Of a stretch of DNA of 64,000 nt, positions 34,301 to 47,500 are shown piece after piece. Position 1 is the stretch's first letter. The number at the start of each line of letters is the position of its first letter. This DNA is from Strongylocentrotus droebachiensis (Eukaryota > Echinodermata > Echinoidea > Camarodonta > Strongylocentrotidae): assembly GCA_035222895.1 (NCBI GenBank), contig JAVYIG010000637.1:347501-411500 (forward strand). The letters are read 5' to 3'. The notes under the pieces are model-generated. The model worked only from the letters and a program-made list of their open reading frames with translations, was not told the DNA's origin and made no database searches. The translations under genes were made by a program, and so were the position numbers.

Positions 34301-35850
34301 ATAGGTAGGAAGGTTTGCTCTGATACATAAGGCTGGTATTTTTATGACATCAGAATCGACTCTACCCTGAAAGTTTTATCTATAAACTGGGTCACAGAAA
34401 AAATTCCGCCTACATGTAATACTTACCTGGTAAAGATACATAACCATGAAAAGATTGTGTGGTAAAAATAGTAAATTTAGACTAATTGCTAAATAAAACC
34501 GGACAAAGAAGAGGAAAAGAAGTGTCAAGGTTAAACCAAAAAAACTTCAATGGTCACGAAGATTTTAATTGTCAAGCATTGCTATTAGATATGGTACAAT
34601 GCTTTCTAAAATGACCCTGATAAACGCTAGTTCCTATTTCAACTGAATCTTACCAAATTTGTATTTGTATAAACAAATGATTAAATTTTTGTCATCATGT
34701 ACCAAAACGGTAAGATTAGAATTTCATTATCTAGACACGACTATAAACTATACAGAAAAAATACCCCCTTTCCCGATAACTTAACTCCATTTTATTTGTT
34801 TTTTGTTTTTTTACACATCGGTGTCGTAGGTTTCCATGAGATATTGTCAAAAGAATGTAGTGCTTCCGAACTTAGGGAGAAAAAATAATATTTTGCGTAA
34901 AAAATGCCACCTGTACAATAGAATAGTATGTATATCATTCCGGAATAAAATACTGTTGATGGCCCAATCAGCAATCTATCCTCATGATCTGCCCTAATTG
35001 TTCTTGCCTAAGCCGGTACCAGAAACTGAATGCTATGCATGTATATCATAGCGCAGTCAACTAATAGTTATTAACGAGGTCAATATTGTTGTACACATAG
35101 CGGCTCTCCGGATAAGAAAGAGAACTCCAATACCGAAAGCAAATTTGAATAACATATTACCAGTGTTATGAGAGATTGTTCACACAGAGGATTTTGTCAT
35201 GGTCATTTTCGACACTTTGTTATGCCTGCTGCCATCTACGAACTAAGTTAATACAATATAGGGGAACCACGATTTTCCACATACTTCCTGAAGAATAGTA
35301 TTTACCTGTTTGTATTTCAACCGTCGGAATGCGAATTGCACACAGTACGTGTTTTGGGGTAGGAGAAACCGTAATGTTTTTCCTACCTAGCAACAATTAT
35401 TTTGCATTCTGGCTATTTAGGATAATATTTTAAATCACCACTCTGTGATTCTTTTCGGGAATTCAGACCAGCTAGGTGTCATTAAGTCCCTATTAGAATG
35501 TCTTCTATTTTTGTTTAAACACGATGGGATGCTTTCAATAGACTTGAATGTGAAAGACCTTTTGTATTTCCCGATGCAAGTTGTAGGGCCCCTTAAATGA
35601 CAAGTTAATGCCTGGCTATCATTGTTTGCATATTAAAAGAAATGTAGGGACTAGAAAATACTTGGAAGGGGCTGTAAAGAGTGAGTAAGAAAGAAAAGGC
35701 AAACTGAACACTTATATTTAAACAGGTTGGGGAAAAAAATAGCAAAATATATCGCTTTAAAACTTTTAATAAGAGAAAGGGTTCCAAAGTAAATTATCTG
35801 GATTCCTCAAAAAAGAAAACTGGGACCTATTGCAGGAGGGGGGCAGTGTA
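31389..35850. other. Intergenic DNA without recognised genes
   Basis: AT-rich, with short open frames only. A small open frame at 31581-31793 lacks splice context and family match. No RNA gene recognised. Confidence 0.45.
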
Positions 35851-35858
35851 GTAAATAC

Positions 35859-36278
35859 CAGGGGCGTAAATCCGTACCGAGGAGTGGGGGGGGGGGGGGA
35901 TGGTCGGCGATAGCCATCACATACTACACGCCAGGCGCGTACGCAGGATTTTAACATTTATAAATCGGGCCGAAAATTTCGGAACGACTCAGCCGACCGC
36001 TGAATAAGCTGGGGGGGGGGGGGGGGGGGTCTCCAAAAAATCGCAACGACTCAGCCGACCGCTGAATAAGCGGGGGGGGGGGGGGGGGGTAAGAAGACAC
36101 CTTTTTTTTGGTCTCCAAAAAATCGCAACGACTCAGCCGACCGCTGAATAAGCATTTTTTTTTAGGGGGGATGCAGGGGGGATGATATCAGGGGGGGATG
36201 TTTGTACAGGCCATCCCCCCTACTTCAAGCCAGGGGGGATGCAGCCCCCCCCCCATTCCCCCGGGATTTACGCCCCTG
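35859..36278. mobile_element. hAT-like element with 8-bp duplication GTAAATAC and nested insertions
   Basis: Ends are CAGGGGCGTAAATCC and GGATTTACGCCCCTG, exact inverses. GTAAATAC flanks both (35851-35858, 36279-36286). Inside, a second terminus CAGGCGCGTACGCAGGATTT (about 35933) marks another element of the same type. A unit ending GACTCAGCCGACCGCTGAAT plus a G run is repeated three times (about 35985-36155). Confidence 0.85.
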
Positions 36279-36286
36279 GTAAATAC

Positions 36287-37624
36287 TATCGGGGAGCCTT
36301 GGGAGTGGGGGGGGGGGGGGGGGGAGCCTGGCGCATTTATAACTACATTCAAGATTCCCGTATTGCAAGGTTTAAAAATTTGTGTATATTTTCAATTTTA
36401 CTTTTCTCGTTTTATTCAACTTGTACAGTCCCATCCTATCCAGTTTGTAAACAACTTTGCATCATGAAAACAATGATGGACAGGGTTTTACTTCTCATAT
36501 AAAAGTGCCCGAAACTTGCACGAGGTGATACAAAGGATCTTTTACATTAAAGTCTATAAATAGCATCCCCTCTCTTCTTAATAAAAATAAATAAAAGACC
36601 TTCTGAGGTCAAATAGAAAAAAAGTCTGAAATAAAATGTACCGAGTTGCCATTTTGAAAAACAATAAAACAAAAAAGTCTATTCTTTACCTGTAGGGATA
36701 TTGAAAGTGCTTGTCCTCCTAGACAAGCTTGATTATGATAAGGAGGAACAATATCTTCAATATTAACATCCAGTTTCTGTAAGGTTCCGCCTTGATATCC
36801 GGAATCGAAGTGGTATTTTCCCCTTTGGATGAGGCAAATCCTCTAGCTGCTAAGTGGGGATCAGACACAATCTATCAGAGCACACTACTAGTTGTCTGGA
36901 CATATGACGTAGTTTGAATCGCATTTGTGTGATTGCCATGTCGCACTGGCGTACTGATGGGGGAGGGAGGGGGTGGGGTGGGAGTAGTTGTCTCTCCCCT
37001 CATAAAATTAAAACGTTTATTTCTAATACGATATCAGTAATTTACAAATGTTGATGTAATGATGTGATTTTTCGAAAATTTTTCTCACTTTTTTGTAGAT
37101 TATACTTTGTATGCGTTCGTTGGAAAGTGAAAAAAAACATCCCAAATTTACAGTCAGGCAGAAAAATACGCCTGTTTAGATGCTTACATGACTCGACCCC
37201 CTCCCCCCCCCCCCCCACACCCACTTTTTTGAAAAAAGTATGTTACAGAGTAATAGAAAGAAAGAAAGGTTACCTGCCAGTGTCACAAAATGAGGTAGCA
37301 CAATATGGTCATCTGATCGTTATTTATTTATTTATGCATGCATGCATGCATGTTCACAATTTTACAATTCATCACATGAAAAAGAATATAATAATTAAAT
37401 GCCTTAAACCCCTTAGCTTCCGGGGGCTCCACCCCCGGAACCCCAACAAGGCTGATGCGGATTTTGTTTCTGCCCTCAAACGTTTTTGCCCATTACGCCA
37501 CTACCACGACGTTATAATGCTTAAAAGATTTTTTTTTTGTATTGCCTCGTTGATGCTTCCTATATAGACTGATAATTTCAAGTAGAGTCTTCAGTGTTTT
37601 TATTAGTGTGTTCACCTACGTATT
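36287..37624. other. Upstream region of the Tie-like gene
   Basis: No coding exon. Contains a G run (36306-36324), a possible worn inverted-repeat element about 36945-37505 (ACTGGCGTA... and ...TTACGCCACT ends with GGGGG/CCCCC runs inside), and a (GCAT)n run at 37335-37352. The Tie promoter and 5' UTR should lie in the last part. Confidence 0.4.
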
Positions 37625-37703
37625 ATGGCATCCTTACTCTGTTGGAGCAATTCCTTTTCTGGACTCATTCTTGTATTGTTCTACATGGTTGCTACAAGTA
37701 ATG
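37625..37703 (+). CDS. Tie-like exon 1: signal peptide
   Basis: ATG begins MASLLCWSNSFSGLILVLF and YMVATSN, a typical secretory signal with hydrophobic core. Phase 1 donor ATGGTAAGTA. Followed by a 3.7-kb intron. Confidence 0.8.
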
Positions 37704-40700
37704 GTAAGTAAATATTCACCATTTATTATCTTAACGAATAGATTTACCATGTAAATAACCTCCATTCAATCTAAAAGTATACTTGAATGAGAGAGAATCA
37801 ATTAGTTATGCTGTAAAAATAAGGGGGAAAATTCCTCTTTTAAAAGTAAATACAAGTCTATACATATTACATAATATACATACCGATATTTGTTGCGTAA
37901 CGTTACTTTATGCTGAGTGTGACAACAGTTTGGATCCTTTTGACTGTTAAAAGCTCAAAAGTCAAAGCTTGAACCAAAGTGATGTTTGCATATTTTAAAA
38001 TTTAAGGACGTGAAAGTCATCTTTTGAAAAGAAATATCTGAATTTCTGATTACATTTCAACTGTTTGACAATTCAAGGACATGTATATACATTATTATGA
38101 TCGAATAGAGCGTAGCGACTTCCGTAAGCTTGGGAGTTTTAGGCATTTAATTGCGGTCAGTTGAGCATAATTTGATACCTTATTTGTGACACTGGCATAG
38201 GTCACTATAATTTAATGACGTAAATCAGGGTTTTAACAGGGGCGTTGCCCGCGGGTCTCCCGCGCGAAGCGCTTAAGCTAGAACGTTCCATTAAATTATT
38301 AGGGAAAGAAGACGTTTTATTGTACCGCAACCGACTCTTAACCCTAATTATCTGGATTCAGTATTCCCTCCTCCCGCGCTTCCTAGGGGGGGGGGGGGGG
38401 GAGGGGGGGGGGGAGGGGGGGGGGGGTGAACGGCCTCCTGCGCGAAGCGCGGAACCTTAGTCGTTTCATTAAATTATTAGATTCCGTTCTTGACTATTAA
38501 TCCTTGTCTGAATGAAGTTTCCCCCATCCCGCGCGAAGGCAGACGATTCGTTGTACTGTTTTCGACTCTTAATCCTTATCTGAATTCAGTTCCCCCCTCC
38601 CGCGCGATACGCGAAAGCTTAGACGTTTTTATTAAATTATTAGAGAAAGAAGAAGATTCGTTCTACTGTTCTCTACTCTCAATCCTTATCTGAATTCAGT
38701 TCGCCCCCCCCCTCTCGCGCGAAAGCTTAGACGTTTCATTAAATTATTAGAGAAAGAAGACGATTCGTTGAACCGTTTTCGACTCTTAATTGGCCCTAGT
38801 TGTCTGAGATCAGTTTCCCCCTCTCGCGCGAAGCGCGGAAGCTTTGACGTTTCCTGAAATTATGAGAGAAAGCAGATGATTCCTTACCCTGTTCTTGACT
38901 CTTAATCCTTGTCTGAATTCAGTTTGCCCCACCCGCGCGAAGCGCGGAAGCTTTGTCGTTTCATTAAATATTAGGAAAAAAAAAACGATTCGTTGTACCG
39001 TTCTTGACTCAGATTACGAGTCAAGAACGGTACAACGAATCGTCTTTTATTTGAATTTAGTTTCTCCGAAAATTGTAAACCTCTGATTTCTTTAGTTGAT
39101 GTTATAACGAGTACCGTATCATCTCTTCCTCTCACATATTTCTAAAGATTGTGGCTGATTTGTTTTGTAGAGAAATTAATATGGGCAAAGGTCACGCTAA
39201 GTTACGTTTTTAGCGTCACCCAAAACCAAATTTTACGCACAAATTTTTCAAAAGCAGTGAGCAATAAATTGCGTCCCGCAGGACGCTACATAAATTTCCA
39301 GGATGCTTTTCGGAAGCTGGAGAAGAATAGTTTTCGCATCGTATACTGATTACAATTTTAATGATTTACACATCTACCCAACCTGTCCGTATAGTGTAAC
39401 ACTTACGACCCATTTGTGACACTAATACACGATGTGCATGAGACTAATTTTGTTCGGTATAATTTGCATATAGTATGCGCAGATTGAAGAACAAAAAATT
39501 GACTGACAGTTCGTTTCCTGTATAACTGAATGGTGTGTTTTTAGCTAGATTCTGGTGATAAGAGTGTGTAATTTTCTGAACGAAATGGGCTTTTACGGAA
39601 CTAATTTGATGAATCCACAAACTACCGAATTCGTAAGCTTTGCCGACATGTTGACGATGCCTCCGTGTTTTTACTCCTCGTATTTGCTATTTTTTGCGCT
39701 TTCTTGCTGAATTAGGTTCGGTAAATCGCACTTTTCGGTAAATGTGGTCTCGCAGTTAGCAGGAACAAATTTGAGGGTTTGGTTGGGACCCTCAATATTT
39801 GCCTGGAGACCCCAATACTCGGTTTTTCTGCCCTTGTATATAAACCCTATTTTTATTAAAAGTTTAACACTGTGATGGAGGAAATTGCAACAACTAACCT
39901 TACAAAATTAAAACAAAAATGGAAGTTAAAGATACTACACTGTTGGTCATAAGGGTGGAATAAGCCTAATTATTTTTACCCCAATTTATGGAATGATTTT
40001 GATAATGATTTATTCCTATTGATCTAGATAATAGTAGTATACATTCTCAGATTTTATTGAATAATATTTTGTGAGTGTTTGTCTTGCGTGACTGCAAAAG
40101 CATGTGCAGTCACGCTAAACAAACAAGACTCAATTTTGAAACACACGTGCCCTTATAAATTCTGTTGTTATATAAAATAATTATTAAATATTGTACTCAT
40201 GAGCTTACTTTAATTTAATTTATACATATGGAAACGTTGTATCATCCGCTCAATCTGACTTCGTGCATAGAACAAATAAGCATTTTTCCACGAAAAAGTG
40301 AAGTTTTCTAAAATGTGCGTTTCTTTCCAGCATTGGGGCGCCCGGAATTCAATCGGGTAACATTTCATAAAGTATAATATAAAAAGACCATATGCAAATT
40401 TTCTGTACTTTTGTCGGAAAAAATACATTTATCCAGCACAATGTCGTCTCTTTTTGCGTTGGAGAAGAGCAAATAGCGAGTTTCAATCAAACTTCGGCCG
40501 CTATCGCAAGCTCTCACTCGTTTCACTGTGGTCAAGCGACTTTGGGGCAAGCGGTTAATGAAAATACTAACCGTTAGCTTTCTTCTGGTATTAAACTTGT
40601 TTTGATTGATTGTATAATTTTGTCGGAATAAAGGAAACAAAAAGGCTCGACCAACAACTTATCAGTGTCTGAATTGACCTGTTGACCTTGAATTCCCTGA

Positions 40701-43700
40701 TGCAAGCGCACTTATGACGTCATCTTCGCTAAATCGGCGTCTTTCATCGTAAAATGCGACACTTTCACAATGTTTATACATCTTTTTTTTAACTATTAGT
40801 AAGATTTAACATATTTTTTCTGATATCACTGAAGTTTTGGGTTTTATGAGTAATTTTAAAATAAGAGCCATTTTACTGTTTTAATTTACTGGATCGTACC
40901 ATTCAAGTCGCAGGGTAGAAAGATGCATTTTCCAACCGCGCCAAATTTAATTTACGTTCCGACATTCTGTTAAATGGGTTCGTGTTGTTAAGAATCCACT
41001 GCTTTGTACAATGCAATGTGTCCCCTCATTTTGTAATAGTTAAACTACCTGCCCGATGAAGCCAGTGGCCTGTGACCCCTGAGCACTCAACACCGTGTGG
41101 GAGTCAGTTTGTGATCAACTTCTTTTATGAGACAAATACAAGCAAACGTTTCCATATGTGTGTAATATTTAGATTGTAGCACATTATTAGATATATGTTT
41201 ATGTATCAGACTTGACATTTTTTTTTACTGTGTACATTATTTCTACCATTGTTATCTATCTATTTTTATTTGAATTCCAACCTCAAGTTTTGGTTGCAAT
41301 AAAGAAACAATAATAATAATAATAACAAATTCTGGTCTACGCAGTCTACTGAGATGTGCATGCTATTAAATTTATTATTTATTATGTTTTTCTAGGATAC
41401 ATCGTAGACCTGACATTAGTGACCAATCACCCCCTCCTGGATCCTCCCAACACACGTGATCAATATATCGGCGCCTTCCTAGGACAGAAAGATGCAAGCA
41501 TCAGAGACAATATCACGTTTGGCCGCATTATCCGGACCATTGATACTACACGTCTCCCAAACTATATCGTCACAGTAAATGAAGGTCACCGTATAAGAAA
41601 GCTAATCTTCGAACAGTCTAATCAAACTAAGGCATTAGGAGCATTCTTCGTAGCTTTCGATTATGAAGGAACCACGCGTAATACTTCATTTGTTGTCTTG
41701 ATGCACAACTGTGAGTATAAATATTTGTAATCGAGAGACTTTAAAACCAACTCCAAACCAAACCAGGTCTGTAGTCGGTCTTTTATCGGTCTCGTTTGGG
41801 TTGTAGGACAATTAACCCCTGGACAATCACCCCCGGCCAATTACCAACGGGACAATTACCCCCTTAGGGCAATTACACCCCGGAAAATTACCCCCCCCCA
41901 AGGACAACCATCCCTAAGGATAACCACAACCCAGGACAATCAAGGAAGACCAAGAACAATCATCCCCGAGGACAATTATCCCCTGGACCAATCACCCCCG
42001 GCTAAGTACCAACGGGACAATTACCCCCAGGTACAATTCCCTCCTCGAGGACAATTATCTTCCGGAATATTGCCCCTAGGGCAATTACCCTGCAAGGACA
42101 ACCACCCCCAAGGTAGACCACAACCAAGGACAACCACCCCAAGGACAATTACCCTCTGTTCATTAAAGGGGAATTCCACCCAAGATAAGTTGGTTTTACC
42201 TAAAGCAGAATCAAACAGAGAAATAGGTTAATAAAACTTTGAGCAAAATCCGATTAGAAATAGGAAAGTTAAGAATATTTGAAATTGTCATCCGTGAAAC
42301 ATATTTACAAAAATTAGGTCATATTTCTCTTAAATGAATTGAGTGATGAAGGAGGTTTGATATAATCACGTAAAGAGTTCAAAAATTTGGGGCCTGAATA
42401 GATAAATGTTTTTCTAGCAAGAAGTGATTTTATAAGAGGTAAATAAAAGTCACCACAATGTCTAGTTGTCTATATTTTTCAGGGGGCAATTGTTCTCGGG
42501 GGTTGTTGTTCTCGAAGAAGATCTTTTGAAATGAGGGTAACAGCAATATTATGTATTTACACTGTCCTATTTCTTGATATTTGTAAGGAAACATATCTAC
42601 TTGATAATATAGCAGGACACTGAAGAAAGAAAATCAACGGATCGAAAAACATTTTCACATTTGTGGAAGTGATAGAGCACTGATAAAACGTCGGAAATTC
42701 GGATAGGAGATGCATTTTCTGAGCAAGTTCTTACTCATTCCCTGACCTAATGTAATATAAAAATATGGTCTTTCTTGTCTTCAGGTATAGCCCCATCAAT
42801 GTTAATATCTTTCTTCCCGAGGGCCTGCAATCATATTCCCCCCACTTCAGCCGGGCGACCCTGAAACGGCCCCCGAGCATTGAAGGATTTATTCCCACCG
42901 GGTACCCATTTATATCATTGTGGGGAGAGAGGCTAATCTAGGTTAATGTCTTGGCAAACGAAAGTATTGCCGTGACAGGGATTCGAATCTGTACCATGTA
43001 CTTCAGTTACTTTACTACTAAACCACGACACCTTCAATATAATGATTGACTCAGATAATTGTCAAAATATATCTTGTAAGCCTGTACATACATTCAAAAG
43101 AGTACCCCATTTTGACTTTTTACATTTGATGATTTATATACGCCTACTTCCAGTCCTAAAAATCCAGCGTACATGTGTTTATGATTGGAAAAAAAGAACA
43201 CCATTCATGTACTTACAAACTGGTACGCTCTCAAACAATGCCTCATGTTCATCCCAGCGTGAACACATACCACACAAAAATTATACCAAATGATTTGGGA
43301 TAACACACTCTTTCATAAGATGTATACTAATTTACTGTTCATAGATGATTTTTTTAATAATTAGCAATTTTCTAGGTGTAAACTTTTTTTGACTCACACG
43401 GTATATCATTTTTTCTCAGAAGAAATTTTTCCCCCAAGCTGCTTCTGTACTGCATGAACATTGTTTTTCTTGCATATTACATCCCATTTACCTTGCAGCA
43501 ACAATTCTGCCTGAACAGACAACTTTGACTGTCCATGTCGGGGAAACTGTTACAATCGCTGTTGTCACCAACATAACGGAAGATGACCTCCGGTGGCGGT
43601 TTAATGGTGATATGAAGATACCTGACAGTAATGGAAAGCAGAATCTAACTTTGGAGAACGTGCAGCTAAACCAAACTGGGGTATATAAGTGTTTTGCTGG

Positions 43701-44500
43701 AAACCGATGGGATGCAGGAAATGCAATATTCCTTCTTCATGTCGTCAGTAAGTTGACAGCTAACCTATCCGTACATGTATCTTAGCCTAGATATTAGCTT
43801 ATTCTGAAGCACTTTGAATTTCAAACATCGTTGAACTCGCGACAAAAGTTCTTATAATTCTACATTATTGTTTCAGCGAAATATCAGTGAAAATAATGCG
43901 AAAGCCCCCCCCCCCCCAAATGAATCTAAGTTCTGTGGATTTCAGCGTATATCCATGGCTGTTACCATACTAACATGACATTTTTGTTTGTTATAGATTC
44001 CTTCTTTTTTTTTTAATTGTGCGAGGAGTGACCACTTTTTCCAAATGGTATATTAACACTTTGAAAATGCTGGATCCAACATTATAAATCTTACATTTTG
44101 AAAGAGTAGTCACTCCTCGGCCCTTTTAAATGGTGATTTAACATTTCAGTTTTGAGAGATGCATGTCGATGCATATTGGCATAACGGTTATCTATTTCTG
44201 ATATTGCTTAGATGCTGGATTCTTATCCACTTTGAAATACTAATACTGTTTATTTAAACCAGGATGCCCAGCTCATCGTTGGGGATCTGAATGTGAACAT
44301 ACCTGTACTGAGTGTCTCAATGGAGGCAAGTGCGATGCAGACTCAGGAGAGTGTGTATGTCCTCCTGGTTTCAACGGGACAATATGTGAACACGGTAGGT
44401 TTTGACACTTTATTGGGTACTCTGCGCTTCGAGACACTGGCAAAGCCATACTTGTTAAACAAGGCGGGGATGGGGCACACACAATTAAAGAGTCGCATAC

Positions 44501-44531
<31 letters not shown>

Positions 44532-47500
44532 ACACTCGCACACACACGCACGCACATATTTCAGTTTTGTGGATGACTCTTTTTCAAAGTGGATGAATTT
44601 GTGCCCCCCCCCCCACCTAACTGACTACCCATATGCTTCAACAACAAGCTTCCGAAAATAACTGTCCAATTATATTAACTTTTAGTTAATACCCTTTTTT
44701 AATTTTGTTTTAAAACATGTTCTGGATTAAGCTCAATATTTGTTTGATGTGAATAAATACAATAATATTTTGTAAATTACATGCTTGAAATAAGGTTCAA
44801 TCTGCAATACTCTATAATGTACGTAATGCGTAAAGTGATAAAATTAACAAAGCTTTCATTAATAAAATTCAATCGATGAAACCCTGGTATAAGGAAACAT
44901 CATTGTTTCGTTGGCATTTTTGTACATTTTGATCGTTCAATACCTAAAACTCTTTTCAATATAGTCATCACGCGAATCAAAATCAACTTAACTCAATGTC
45001 GATACCGTATTACTAATATATTGCGTAATCTCGTTTGGATCGGTATTATGAAGGCAATTGTATCCTTATCTCCCTTTATTGTCACTTTATCCTCAGTCCT
45101 GGGCAGCAACCGGTTTGGGCAGGATGGCAGCTTTTCTTGTGATTCCTCAGGTGATGATCACAGTCCAGGATGTCGTGGTAAACTCTTCTGCCTACCAGAC
45201 CCCTTTGGATGCACCTGTGCAGCAGGATTCATGGGAATCAATTGTACAACAGGTACTTTTATTCATGTGAACCAAATTCTGGAATCATTCATAAGCGAAT
45301 ATTTAAACTACGAGAGACCTCCAAAATACATCATCTTGAAAGAAAAATGTATAAAACATATTCGTTTAAAAACGTCTTACTCATGAATTTACATGTTATT
45401 GTATATTTCAACAGTTCTTCACATGTCTATTCCGGCAGATAAATTTATTTTTCATGAAAGAGGTTTTTAATCTCCAACGCTTGACATATTTTATATTCTC
45501 TTGCGTAAGTGAAGGTAACGAGAAAAGAGATGAAATTAAAAAAAAATCAACCTTGACGCAGCTTTAATTATTAGCCCCGACAAAAACTGAATACGAAAGA
45601 CATGAGTGACGAAGAAGGCATATTTATATGTGTAGTAATGAAAGGGTTAAGCCCTTTGATTCTCAAGACTGAAAGAGAGGTTGCCCCATGTGTGACCTTG
45701 CATCTCATGTGATGAGAACACGTATTCGTTTACATAGAAGTGCTTTGCAAAGGACAATTAGTCTTCTTGTCAAGTACCTACTTAGGCGTTAAGAGGGACC
45801 TCGATTATGGCATTTCCTCAAGATTTAATTTGGTCTGCCTTATGTCTTTTGAAACCTGAACTTAAAATAAGCCTAAATATATCTTGAATAGAGTATTCGA
45901 GAATAATGTTATGAGTGCCTATCAAGGAACTTGGTAACATAATAATAAATGAAGTAGAAACCTCTTCGAGGATAACAGGGATACCATAATGGGATATACT
46001 CTGCCATTTTATTATCTTTTAACAAGTGGTGCTTGATTGAAGGTGAAGGTATTTTAGTTTTTTATATTCTGTCATCACGTAGATGAACAAAAATAATCAT
46101 ATTCTTTTCCGAGGGACATTAATTCTTTCATCCGTGTTAAAAAAGACGCACACAAATTAACAAGCGAAACATGATTGCTTTTTTTAATAGTCAACATTTT
46201 TGTACATGTATTCTAATTATGAGGAAGAGCTGGAAAGCCAGCGACTCTTTCCGTATCAATTTATTTAAGTTATCATTAATGTGCAAGCACGTAGCCCCTA
46301 AACATTGTGCTCGATCAGAAGGAAGAATACCGAATTCGTAATATTCCACATTATGAAGGATGATGCTTCCCCATGCTACTTTCTAGTTAGGAGCTACACG
46401 AATTTGTCCTATGTAAGCATTTGCCTAGCCGAATCATGTTAGGGCAAAATGTTAGGGCATGTACAACAGTTCTTCGCTTTAAAATCCATGTACTATAATA
46501 ATTACATTAAAATCCTTCGAAGCGGTCCCGCTTGGATTAAATTGATGAAAAAGAGGGATTTACAAACGGATGTATGTAGAAACCACCTTATTAGAACTGG
46601 GTAACTGGGTAATTTATTCGACAGTGTACTTCAATTGAACAGATGATACAAAAATAAATGTACTCGTTAGTATATTCACATCAGATACATCTAACTAAAA
46701 ACGTATAAAAGATGTTTTAATGGGAGCTAATTGAAAAAACGGATTAGCGGAACCAAATCTATTAAGCATTCAAAACGCACCCTGGATACCTCATTGACTC
46801 ATTTATTTAAGATTTGTTTGAATTCATTCTCGAAACTTAATATCAAGGCAAAAATTACATCGACGTTCCTTGGGTTCTTGGGCCTGCCCCTCAATGTGAA
46901 ATATTGATTTTTAGGCCTACCTTATAATGCTGTTCTTTGTCTTCTATTACTGTATCAATCCCCATGATTTGTTTAAAGAATGCAACCCAGGAACGTATGG
47001 AGCAGATTGTTTGCAAGAGTGTCATTGCTCTCCAAGTAACATCTGTACCAAGGATACAGGAAAATGCATTGACGGGACTGCGTGTCAAGAAGGCTGGACT
47101 GGTGTCAACTGTCAAGGTGATTTTTTTAAAACAGTCAGTTTTCATAGAAAGGTTGTTTTTTATTTTTTACTATACATTATTATCACAGAATAAAAACATC
47201 ACGATAAAAGAGCAAAAATCCATTTCGTCCTTCATTATTTCTTGCGCTTGTCAAAGCAGAAGGCAAAAGCACAACAAGAACCAGGGGAAAAGGTTTTTCG
47301 ATTAAACAGATTACTAGTTTAAAGATAAAGTCCCGCCCCCCCCCCCCCACTCAGTGTTATTTAGGGTACGCATATGCGTGTTCCAACCGACCCCCCCCCC
47401 TTTTCAGCAAAAGTCCGGTGTGTAAAGTCAATACGGCTCGACCTTTTTCTTTTGTATACGAGCCTTTTTCAGCACCCCCCCCCTTTTCAGCAAAAGTCCG

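Noticed and set aside
37064-37567. 167-codon open frame before the Tie-like gene
   Set aside because: Crosses C runs and repeat-like sequence, has no family match, and ends before the real signal-peptide exon.
38230-39060. CRISPR-like repeat array
   Set aside because: Eukaryotic intron; units are degenerate, continuous and without unique spacers.
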